Assembly (NCBI GenBank): GCA_964606895.1
Contig: CAZSHX010000041.1
Span: 1 to 40,717 of the forward strand
Origin: CAZSHX01 sp964606895
GTDB lineage: Bacteria > Bacteroidota > Ignavibacteria > Kapaibacteriales > UBA2268
DNA length: 40,717 nucleotides
Direction of reading: 5' to 3'
Shown: piece after piece, positions 16,381-23,247 of the stretch
Numbering within the stretch: the first letter of the stretch is position 1
Layout: each line of letters starts with the position of its first letter
Translations under genes and position numbers: made by a program
Notes under the pieces: model-generated
What the model saw: only the letters and a program-made list of their open reading frames with translations
Databases searched by the model: none
What the model was told of the DNA's origin: nothing

Positions 16381-19002
16381 CTAATGATTTAGTTTTAGAT
16401 TTACAAAATCGGATTTCCCGTCTGCAGTAATAACGCATAAATATGAACCGCTTGCGAGCGGTTCGTTATTTTCGTTTTTGCCGTCCCAAACAAATTCGAG
16501 CTCTCCCATTTTCAGGAAACCGTTGTGAATAGATTTGACAATTCTTCCTTCCATATCGTAAATCAAAATGGAGGCTTCAGTATCGTTGGCAACTGAAATT
16601 CTGATTTTTGTTTTGTTAACAACAGGATTCGGATAAGCAGAAATTTTGAGGGATTGAACAGGCTCAATATTTTCTTTCACTACCGCCGGATCTTCAAGTT
16701 TGAAGTCCCAGATTCCTCTGCCGTAAGTTACGAAACGGGCTGTTTTGAGGGCTGAAACATATTCGACCGACCAAAAAGTCTGGTCGGGAGAATTTGGGGC
16801 ATCCATGCTGAACCATTGCTTTTGGTCTTCGATATAGACATAGGGACCTGCTTCTGTAGCGGCAAAAATATATTTTTCGTCATCAGAAACAGCAATTTTA
16901 TATATTAAGGTTTTTGGCAGACCGCTGTCAATTTTTGCAAAATTCATTCCATGGTCATAAGAAACGAAAGCACCCGGATTTGAATATCCGCTTCCGGCAA
17001 TTATTACTTTGCCCAATTTCCGTTTGGAGGCAATTATGGAAGAACCGTAAAAATAATGTGCTTCGGGTCCTTTCAGATTTTCGCTTTTTTCCCAACTGTC
17101 TCCCTTAGTGACAGAGTAATAGAAATTACCGTTGCTTGTCAGTGCATAAAAATAGTTTTTATTAATCTCTGAAAATGCCATTGCAGATAATCTCGAGCCG
17201 TCATCGCCAAAATTAAAAGGCAGAATTGTATGGCTGATTTTACTGCCGTCGAACATAAGATGAAAGACATAAGAGCAATTTGAAGTATTAGAACAATTTA
17301 TTCCTCCTGCGGCAATGTAAGCACCTTGTCCATTAGACGGGTCGCCGATAATCGGCGGCATCCAAAGCCAGTTTTTACAGGCATTATCATTCAAATTCCA
17401 ATAGTAGGAATTAAATTTATCAATATTTGCATTAACATAAAGCATTGCAAATCCCGGATATACTGACCAGAGGTGGTCTCCGCCGTCCGAAGAAGCAAGA
17501 TGCCCATAGTCTCCGCTGATTGTCTGCTGGAAACCAATGGTTTTGCCGGAATCGCTTAAACATCTTTGGAATCCCTGATCTTGTGCTCCGGCAAAAACAA
17601 TTCCATTTTCGTTTTGGTAAGTGTATGAACAGTAGTATTGACTTACGTTTAAGCCTTTCAAAGAAAGATTATTGACGGTATAAGTATAATCATCTGAACG
17701 ATAGAGTCCTCCGTCGGTACCTATCAAAATCATCTCTTCACCTTTTGGGGTTTTAAAGCAGTTGATACTCGGAATGTCGGCATGGAGTTTACCTTTGGGA
17801 TTTGAGTAATACTCTCCCCATCCATTAACTATTTTCCATGTTGAACCGCCGTCCTCGCTTCTGTAAACATCAACTCCGCCAAAGAACATAGCATCAGGGT
17901 CAAAATTCGAAACGGCAAAACTATTTCTTTCGAAAGGACCAAAGTCGAGAGAACCTTTGGCTGTCCAGTTTTTCCCTGCATCCGAAGATGAATAGAAATA
18001 AGATTTTCCGTCGCCGATATTCAGCATTATTTTCAGATAACCCGAATTTGCATCCGAGGAACCCTTCATTATTATATTGCTCGATTTTTTGAATTCAGGA
18101 ATACTGCTGAAGTTTGAAATATCGGTAACTTCATTATTGGAATTAATTGTCGAAAGCGTATCCGAATGTGCATATAATAAATCGGAAGTTCCATATTTTG
18201 GAGCATGAATATCGCAGGAACCCACTCCCGTTAAAGTGCTTAGAACCAATTCAAAAGTCCCGCCGAAATCGGTTGATTTGTAAATTGATGTGATGCCTTT
18301 CCATGCTTTATAATCCCATTCATTCGCAAGCACATAAATTGTATTTGTACCATCAATCAAAACGGCACGATGCAATGAACCCCAGTTCGCCGCATTCTCA
18401 AATCCTTTGGCTTTCGTCCATGTTAATCCGTCATTTTCAGTAAAGTAGCTTCCTGAAGGTCCGTTTCCAACGACCACGATTCGGGATTTACCATTATATT
18501 TTTTTGTGAATACTGCCCTTATGTTCCCTATTTGCATAGAATTGTTAAGGCAGGTCCAATCTGTTCCGTCAAGATTTCCTTTCCAGATGTTACCACCAGA
18601 TGAAGCGGCAATAATAAGATTTCTGTCCCAGTCAATTTCCCCCAGATGCATTCTGCCGGCCAGGTTATTACTCCCTTTTTCTACCCATGAACCTGAAAGC
18701 AGACCATTTGCAACTGTTGTTTCCTGCATAATGTCACTTTCGGACTTGCCTTGGTTTATCATTGCCTTGATTTTCTTTTGCATGAAGCTTTGTTTGGACT
18801 GCCGGTTAACAGATTCGATAAGTTTCCAGTTAATGCCCGGTTCTGTCAGGTGCATATCTTCAATCCAGCTATCTCTCTGCTTTTTAAAATCGGGGTCAGC
18901 TTCTCGGTTAAAAGGATTGTTATGAACAGGAGCAACATCCTGTGCATAATTTGAAAATGTCATCGAAAAAATTAAAAGTGCAATTTGAATTGATTTCTTC
19001 AT
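16381..19002 (-). CDS. Large BNR-repeat beta-propeller protein, T9SS-exported
   Basis: An 873-residue protein with a signal peptide (residues 1-20, ending YAQ). Asp-box segments recur through the middle (ENDGLTWTKA, SSDAGKNWTAKG, SEDGGSTWKIV, SYDHGMNFAKI), as in sortilin/VPS10-like and sialidase-like propellers. No catalytic set of a known hydrolase is evident. The last 95 residues (AYPNPVVNKTKIRISV... YDMEGRIVKSI ... FVWDGKNENNEPLASGSY) form a T9SS sorting domain of the FlgD-like kind, different from the IDVSGLPSG type elsewhere in the window. It starts nine bases after the DUF6485 gene on the same strand, so the two are probably one transcript. A role in adhesion or surface binding is likely but unproven. 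Confidence 0.88.
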   Translation of the reverse strand: MKKSIQIALLIFSMTFSNYAQDVAPVHNNPFNREADPDFKKQRDSWIEDMHLTEPGINWKLIESVNRQSKQSFMQKKIKAMINQGKSESDIMQETTVANGLLSGSWVEKGSNNLAGRMHLGEIDWDRNLIIAASSGGNIWKGNLDGTDWTCLNNSMQIGNIRAVFTKKYNGKSRIVVVGNGPSGSYFTENDGLTWTKAKGFENAANWGSLHRAVLIDGTNTIYVLANEWDYKAWKGITSIYKSTDFGGTFELVLSTLTGVGSCDIHAPKYGTSDLLYAHSDTLSTINSNNEVTDISNFSSIPEFKKSSNIIMKGSSDANSGYLKIMLNIGDGKSYFYSSSDAGKNWTAKGSLDFGPFERNSFAVSNFDPDAMFFGGVDVYRSEDGGSTWKIVNGWGEYYSNPKGKLHADIPSINCFKTPKGEEMILIGTDGGLYRSDDYTYTVNNLSLKGLNVSQYYCSYTYQNENGIVFAGAQDQGFQRCLSDSGKTIGFQQTISGDYGHLASSDGGDHLWSVYPGFAMLYVNANIDKFNSYYWNLNDNACKNWLWMPPIIGDPSNGQGAYIAAGGINCSNTSNCSYVFHLMFDGSKISHTILPFNFGDDGSRLSAMAFSEINKNYFYALTSNGNFYYSVTKGDSWEKSENLKGPEAHYFYGSSIIASKRKLGKVIIAGSGYSNPGAFVSYDHGMNFAKIDSGLPKTLIYKIAVSDDEKYIFAATEAGPYVYIEDQKQWFSMDAPNSPDQTFWSVEYVSALKTARFVTYGRGIWDFKLEDPAVVKENIEPVQSLKISAYPNPVVNKTKIRISVANDTEASILIYDMEGRIVKSIHNGFLKMGELEFVWDGKNENNEPLASGSYLCVITADGKSDFVNLKLNH

Positions 19003-19011
19003 TGTAATATC

Positions 19012-19206
19012 TCAGAGTAAATTAATTTTCAGAAAATGATTTATGGTTCTGTCGAAAGTTCTTTCTGCTTCAAAGGGAAAGTAACATGCCGGAAGTTCAT
19101 TCTTTTTTCTGTGGTGGGCAATACATTCACAGCAGATGCCTTTGCGGACACATGGCTCGTTAGTGCAGTTGCAGTTTGCGAGGTTATTTGCTTTCTTACA
19201 TTCCAC
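19012..19206 (-). CDS. DUF6485 cysteine-rich small protein
   Basis: A 64-residue protein with seven cysteines in its first 41 residues, in the pattern CNCTNEPCVRKGICCECIAHH, followed by ELPACYFP and AERTFDRTINHF. This matches the DUF6485 family of short, probably metal-binding proteins of unknown function. The cysteine spacing suggests a zinc or iron-sulfur site (inference). It overlaps no other gene and ends nine bases before the start of the large T9SS protein. Confidence 0.85.
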   Translation of the reverse strand: MECKKANNLANCNCTNEPCVRKGICCECIAHHRKKNELPACYFPFEAERTFDRTINHFLKINLL

Positions 19207-19297
19207 TTATTTTTCCCAAATTGGCAATTGATAAAGTTCAAAATTATTATTTTTTTTTCTTTTTATTCATAATATTTAAAATATTGATTAACCAAGT

Positions 19298-19400
19298 TTA
19301 TCTTCGGACAGGAGTTGCCTCCTGACCTCTTTGATTGAATGAATATTAAAACCGGAAGTGTAAGACAGCAGGAGAGAACTCCTGCCGCGAGGGAAAAGTT
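19298..19400 (+). repeat. Double-hairpin element, family C copy 3
   Basis: CAGGAGTTGCCTCCTG (19309-19324) and, after about 40 bp, GCAGGAGAGAACTCCTGC make two hairpins. The order and spacers match 15508-15607. It lies in the divergent gap between the DUF6485 gene and the TetR-type regulator, so here it cannot be a terminator for either of them. Confidence 0.7.
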
Positions 19401-19445
19401 ACAAAATGTTAAATTCTTTTTTAAAATTTAAAATATTCATTAACG

Positions 19446-19464
19446 TTGTTCGTGTTCTGAACAA
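19446..19464. promoter_or_regulatory. Candidate operator for the TetR-family regulator
   Basis: TTGTTC and GAACAA form an inverted repeat with a 7-base spacer, 35 bases before the regulator's start. TetR-family repressors often bind such sites in their own promoter. The assignment rests only on symmetry and position. Confidence 0.35.
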
Positions 19465-19498
19465 TATTAATTATTTTTATCAATGTTTAAATTTTATT

Positions 19499-20089
19499 AT
19501 GGACAACAAAGCAATTCAGGAACAAAGGATGAAATCATATTTCATCGAGGCGGCAAAGAAAATTCTTCGCGGTGAAGGCTTCAAAAGCATCAGCGTAAGA
19601 AATATTGCCAATGAAGCGGGCTATTCGTATGCCACGCTTTACAACTATTTTAAGGATTTGAGAGAGGTTCTCTACTTCTGCGTACTTGATTTTCTTGAGG
19701 AATGCCGTACTTTTACAGTATCGCAAAACAGAAGCAAAATGAATGCGGACGAGCATTTGCGGTCGGTTACAAAAGCATATTGCAACTTCTTTGTGCAGTA
19801 CCCGAGCTTTTTCGAACTCATTTTCACCGAGAGAATTTACGAAATAACTTCGCAGGACAAAATCGCCTTGGCAAATGAAAAACTGTACGACGACCTGTTT
19901 TCTCCGGCATGGGCAAAGTTTGAAAAAAGCGGTTTGGATAAAGAATCAGTCAATGCCAAAAAGCTACTGCATAAGCACGTGATTCATTCAATCCTTATGT
20001 TTTATCTGCTACGACGGATTCCAAAAACTTATCAGGAATTCATCAAGGAAATGGATGCTTCGATGGATGCACTTTTGGCAAAACAATAG
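19499..20089 (+). CDS. TetR/AcrR-family transcriptional regulator
   Basis: A 196-residue regulator starting at the ATG at 19499 (MDNKAIQEQR). The open frame extends 31 codons further upstream, but that extension is AT-rich and not TetR-like. The DNA-binding helix-turn-helix is at about residues 28-53 (ISVRNIANEAGYSYATLYNYF), preceded by the usual first helix (FIEAAKKILRGEG). The C-terminal half is a helical ligand/dimer domain that I cannot link to a ligand. No ribosome site is obvious. It stands alone: divergent from DUF6485 and separated from the T9SS array by 350 bp with a large palindromic element, so its targets are unclear. Self-regulation through 19446-19464 is possible. Confidence 0.9.
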   Translation: MDNKAIQEQRMKSYFIEAAKKILRGEGFKSISVRNIANEAGYSYATLYNYFKDLREVLYFCVLDFLEECRTFTVSQNRSKMNADEHLRSVTKAYCNFFVQYPSFFELIFTERIYEITSQDKIALANEKLYDDLFSPAWAKFEKSGLDKESVNAKKLLHKHVIHSILMFYLLRRIPKTYQEFIKEMDASMDALLAKQ

Positions 20090-20112
20090 CAGACATTCAT
20101 ATTCCATTTATT

Positions 20113-20260
20113 AAGGGGCTGTTCTAAAAGAAAATTTCGCTGTCATTCTGACACGGAACGTAGTGATGTGGAAGAATCTATACTTGTAAACAAGACCGAA
20201 TTCTTCGCTACGCTCTGAATGACACATTAAAAAAATTCAATTTGAATAGGACAGCCCCTT
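20113..20260. repeat. 148-bp nested palindromic element
   Basis: The outer ends AAGGGGCTGTTCT and AGGACAGCCCCTT pair in 12 of 13 positions. Inside is a second, imperfect inverted repeat: TGTCATTCTGACACGGAACG with GTGGAAGAAT on the left, and ATTCTTCGCTACGCTCTGAA with TGACA on the right. The inner part belongs to a repeat type common in many bacteria (see 16340-16366). The outer part frames it. It begins 23 bp after the regulator's stop and ends in CCCCTTTT, so it could also stop transcription. Confidence 0.75.
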
Positions 20261-20392
20261 TTGTACTTTTAACCTTCCCTTTACATCCTTGAAAAAATCA
20301 GCATTAAAAATAATTTCAAATATTTTTGTAACTTTTTCCCATATTAATTGTTATTACTTGTTACAAAGCAAACTTTTGTTTTGTTGTTTTTT

Positions 20393-20428
20393 TTTCCGGA
20401 CAAAGTAAATAAGTTTATTAAAAAATAA
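20393..20428 (+). pseudogene. Remnant of a T9SS sorting-domain 3' end
   Basis: In frame, 20393-20428 reads FPDKVNKFIKK then TAA, nearly the last residues (GDKVSKFIKI, stop) of the downstream array proteins. At DNA level, about 44 bases from AAAGTAAATAAGTTTATTAA through the start of the next gene (AAATGGAAAAGTTATGAAA) match the junction at 23212-23253 with about two differences. This suggests a lost upstream array gene, or a junction copied by recombination. Confidence 0.6.
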
Positions 20429-20439
20429 ATGGAAAAGTT

Positions 20440-21753
20440 ATGAAAATGAAAACTCTGATTTTTTTTCAAATACTTTGGTTAAGTACAAGTGTTTTTGCAT
20501 CAAAACCAAATTTTATTGTTTATGATTCTTCAAATACTTCAATGGAAGTCAATAATGTCAATGATATTATTATTGATGGTCATAATAAATTATGGTTTTC
20601 TATTTCAGGTTGGAAAGATAGTACTTTTATTTCTAATTTACTATCTTATGATGGGAAAACATTCGATAATTTAGCTGTTTACAATGTTTTCCCTTGGATG
20701 ACAAGTTTTACTATTGATAGTTCTTATAATCCATGGCTTACTTATACTGATACAAAAAAAAATGTTGATGGTATAACAAAAAAAGAGGATAATAAATGGA
20801 AAAAACTTGATACGAATGATAAAAGTTACTTTTTTAGAGGATTGAAGACTGATTGTAATGGCAACGTAATTGTCGGTACCCTTCAGTCAATATTTGTTTT
20901 TGACAAGGATTTAAATATTATTCAACAATTTTTTCCACCCAAAAAACACACTAAATATCAATCATTAACTTTAAATTCTTTCTTTATCGAGAATTGCGAA
21001 GATTTGTGGTTTGGTTTTGGTCAAAGTGGAATTTATCATCATAAAATAAGCTCAAAAGGTATAGGAAATCAAATTGAATGGTTTAATTCAACAAATTCAA
21101 TATTGAATTATTTTTCTGTCGGTGGTTTTACAAGGGATGCACAAAACAACCTATGGTTTAATGGGTTTGATTTAGATGTCAATAAATACTATTTAATAAA
21201 ATATGACAATGAAAAGTTTATAATTGCTGATTCGGTTCTGCAAAGTGGTGTAATTGGTTTTGATAAACAAGGGCTAATGTATGTTACAACAGCAGACTCA
21301 GGATTATATAGAGTAGATGTCTTAAGTAATATTTGGACTTCCTTTAATACAATTGAACCGGACTTTCCTAAATGTAATGTACATCGCATGGCTATTGACA
21401 AAGACAACAATTTTTGGTTTGGAACCGATATCGGGTTAATAAGATACAATGAAACTGGGATTGATAACATTCATGACCAACAAACTTATGAAACAAACTC
21501 CTCAATTTTCATTTCTCCAAATCCATCTTCTGATTTCATAGAAATAACTAAACCTTCCGAAGGTTGGGAACCTTCGGAAGGTTCTGCAAATTCTGTTAGA
21601 ATCTTCGATGTTTTCGGTGAACTCGTATCCACCTCCGTCTGCTCCGCAGACACCTCCGCCGGCGGAGGACAGAAGATAGATGTGTCTGGTTTGCCGTCGG
21701 GTGTTTATTTTGTTCGTATCGGTGATAAAGTAAGTAAGTTTATTAAAATATAG
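20440..21753 (+). CDS. T9SS-exported propeller protein, array gene 1
   Basis: A 437-residue protein with a signal peptide (residues 1-20, ending VFA). Repeats such as IIDGHNKLWFSI and IDKDNNFWFGTDIGLIRYN resemble the two-component-regulator-propeller (Reg_prop) repeat, so a beta-propeller is expected. The C-terminal 85 residues (SPNPSSDFIEI to SKFIKI) form a T9SS type A sorting domain. Two repeat-derived segments are read in frame in that domain (21551-21583 and 21637-21668). It is the first of four same-strand genes spaced by 8-11 bp. No binding partner can be named. The gene body is clearly AT-richer than the repeats it contains. Confidence 0.85.
   Translation: MKMKTLIFFQILWLSTSVFASKPNFIVYDSSNTSMEVNNVNDIIIDGHNKLWFSISGWKDSTFISNLLSYDGKTFDNLAVYNVFPWMTSFTIDSSYNPWLTYTDTKKNVDGITKKEDNKWKKLDTNDKSYFFRGLKTDCNGNVIVGTLQSIFVFDKDLNIIQQFFPPKKHTKYQSLTLNSFFIENCEDLWFGFGQSGIYHHKISSKGIGNQIEWFNSTNSILNYFSVGGFTRDAQNNLWFNGFDLDVNKYYLIKYDNEKFIIADSVLQSGVIGFDKQGLMYVTTADSGLYRVDVLSNIWTSFNTIEPDFPKCNVHRMAIDKDNNFWFGTDIGLIRYNETGIDNIHDQQTYETNSSIFISPNPSSDFIEITKPSEGWEPSEGSANSVRIFDVFGELVSTSVCSADTSAGGGQKIDVSGLPSGVYFVRIGDKVSKFIKI
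21551..21583. repeat. 33-bp perfect hairpin inside a T9SS CTD
   Basis: Arms AACCTTCCGAAGGTT and AACCTTCGGAAGGTT are exact reverse complements around the loop GGG. It is read as KPSEGWEPSEG (11 codons) between FIEIT and SANSVRIF. The design (15-3-15, 33 bp) equals that of intergenic family A, although the sequence differs. A near-identical copy is at 25079-25111. Confidence 0.92.
21637..21668. repeat. GC-rich double palindrome inside a T9SS CTD (family E)
   Basis: GTCTGCTCCGCAGAC (hairpin) followed by CCTCCGCCGGCGGAGG (perfect palindrome), reading SADTSAGGG between the FGEL turn and KIDVSG. It is the same sequence, orientation relative to the gene, and frame as the element in the separate gene at 6963-8324. 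Confidence 0.92.
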
Positions 21754-21763
21754 GAAGAATAGA

Positions 21764-23236
21764 ATGAAAAAAATATTTATTTTAGTATTGCTTTGCCTTT
21801 GCGCTACTTATTGGTCGTTTGCAATTCCGTTTGTTGAAACTTTTAAAATGGATAAAACAAGCATTTTTCAGATTCTAAAATTGAAGTCATTTAATGATAA
21901 AGTGTTTGCTTTAATCAATTATTCAGATGGGAAAAATTCAGTTGATTATTTCGATGGAAAAGACTGGAAAAATATTACAAATACTGATAAGGGAATTAGT
22001 CCTGGCGACTTCGCTATTGACTCCAAAGGCAATATCTGGATAATAAGTTCCGGTACGCTTTGGAATTATAACTGGACGAACTGGAACAGTTATAAGATTA
22101 TTGATAGTCTCAGTCCATACAGGCAATTTCTTAGAATATGTGCCGACAATTCCGGAGCGATTTACTTAGCCTCTATTGCCGTTAAAAGCCGGACAAACGG
22201 TACTATAATAATTGTTGATACTATTTCAACTCATGAAATTTATCGTTTCGACGGGGCAGAATTCCTTAGAATTGATTCCATAATTTCAATCAGAAATATT
22301 AATGGATTTGGTTTGGATAATGGATTTGAATTCGTTTCAGGCAATAGATTAGTAGCACATTTCCCAGGCAGAGATGTTAATGACCTTTTTATTTATGAAA
22401 ATAATAAAAGAAAATCAGTTACAACACTGCATGGTCCTTATTTTGATAAAATGAATTCATTTAAAATGATTAGCAGAATATCAGAAGACAGCAATAATAA
22501 TCTTTGGTTTACTCTTGGAGGAAATAGTGACTTCTTTGATGTAAACGGTCAGATAGACCTTGGAATTACTATTTTAAACAAGGATAATTCATGGAAAACT
22601 ATTGATACGGCAAATGGCTGGTTTCATTCGCAGATTTCATTCTATTCCGATCCGGGATATTTATTTTGCAATGATATTGGTCAATCGTCAGACGGAAAAA
22701 CATGGGTAGTTGGAAAAATATGGGGCTATTTTGATGAAAATAGAAAATTCCATTATCCGGAAAGCGATATCGCTGACTACTGTACGGTTTATGGCTATGC
22801 TAATTTTTACAATAGTTCAGATTCAAATCGCAGACACTATCTCGAACTTCTTTCTGATTTCAATTACTCCGGACCCAATAAATGGAGTATGTTAAATGCA
22901 AATTGTATAGCTGCTATGGACGATGGCAGTATTTGGTTCGGTATGTATGGACTGGGGCTTCTTCATTATAAACCAAATGTTGAGTCAGTTGAACAAATAA
23001 ATTCGTCGAATATTTCTCCAATGTTATCTCCTAACCCAGTCTCCGAATATTTAACGATAAACACAAATCAAGAAATTGAAAAAATCGAAATCTTCTCGGT
23101 TTTCGGTTTAAAATGTAGGGAGCAGGCATGCCTGAGTCCTACAGAGCGGAAGGAAAAGATAGACGTTTCGGGATTGCCGTCTGGAGTGTATTTTGTTCGT
23201 ATCGGTGATAAAGTAAGTAAGTTTATTAAAATATAA
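21764..23236 (+). CDS. T9SS-exported propeller protein, array gene 2
   Basis: A 490-residue protein with a signal peptide (residues 1-20, ending SFA). Segments like AIDSKGNIWIISSG, SEDSNNNLWFTLGG and MDDGSIWFGMYGLGLLHY again suggest Reg_prop-type propeller blades. It ends in the shared IDVSGLPSGVYFVRIG... sorting domain. AGGAAG lies eight bases before the start, 10 bp after array gene 1. It lacks an insert at the first variable CTD position (YLTINTNQEIEKIEIF is short there) but has a palindrome at the second (23114-23143). It is paralogous in plan to array gene 1, though the bodies have diverged far more than the 3' ends. Function beyond surface display is unknown. Confidence 0.84.
   Translation: MKKIFILVLLCLCATYWSFAIPFVETFKMDKTSIFQILKLKSFNDKVFALINYSDGKNSVDYFDGKDWKNITNTDKGISPGDFAIDSKGNIWIISSGTLWNYNWTNWNSYKIIDSLSPYRQFLRICADNSGAIYLASIAVKSRTNGTIIIVDTISTHEIYRFDGAEFLRIDSIISIRNINGFGLDNGFEFVSGNRLVAHFPGRDVNDLFIYENNKRKSVTTLHGPYFDKMNSFKMISRISEDSNNNLWFTLGGNSDFFDVNGQIDLGITILNKDNSWKTIDTANGWFHSQISFYSDPGYLFCNDIGQSSDGKTWVVGKIWGYFDENRKFHYPESDIADYCTVYGYANFYNSSDSNRRHYLELLSDFNYSGPNKWSMLNANCIAAMDDGSIWFGMYGLGLLHYKPNVESVEQINSSNISPMLSPNPVSEYLTINTNQEIEKIEIFSVFGLKCREQACLSPTERKEKIDVSGLPSGVYFVRIGDKVSKFIKI
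23114..23143. repeat. 30-bp palindrome inside a T9SS CTD (family D)
   Basis: TGTAGGGAGCAGGCA and TGCCTGAGTCCTACA pair in 12 of 15 positions around a perfect CAGGCATGCCTG core. It is read as part of CREQACLSPTER between FGLK and EKIDVSG, i.e. at the second variable site. It belongs with the elements at 7134-7147 and 27558-27585, which occupy the first site. Confidence 0.8.
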
Positions 23237-23247
23237 ATGGAAAAGTT

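Larger units (their letters stand above)
20090..20439. other. Intergenic region between the regulator and the T9SS array
   Basis: Holds the 148-bp nested palindromic element (20113-20260), AT-rich DNA that should carry the array promoter, and a short remnant of a T9SS gene 3' end (20393-20428). No complete gene. Confidence 0.6.

Noticed and set aside
20393..20428. Reading the T9SS-tail remnant as a functional leader peptide
   Set aside because: It has no start codon in frame close by and its match to the CTD tail explains it fully.
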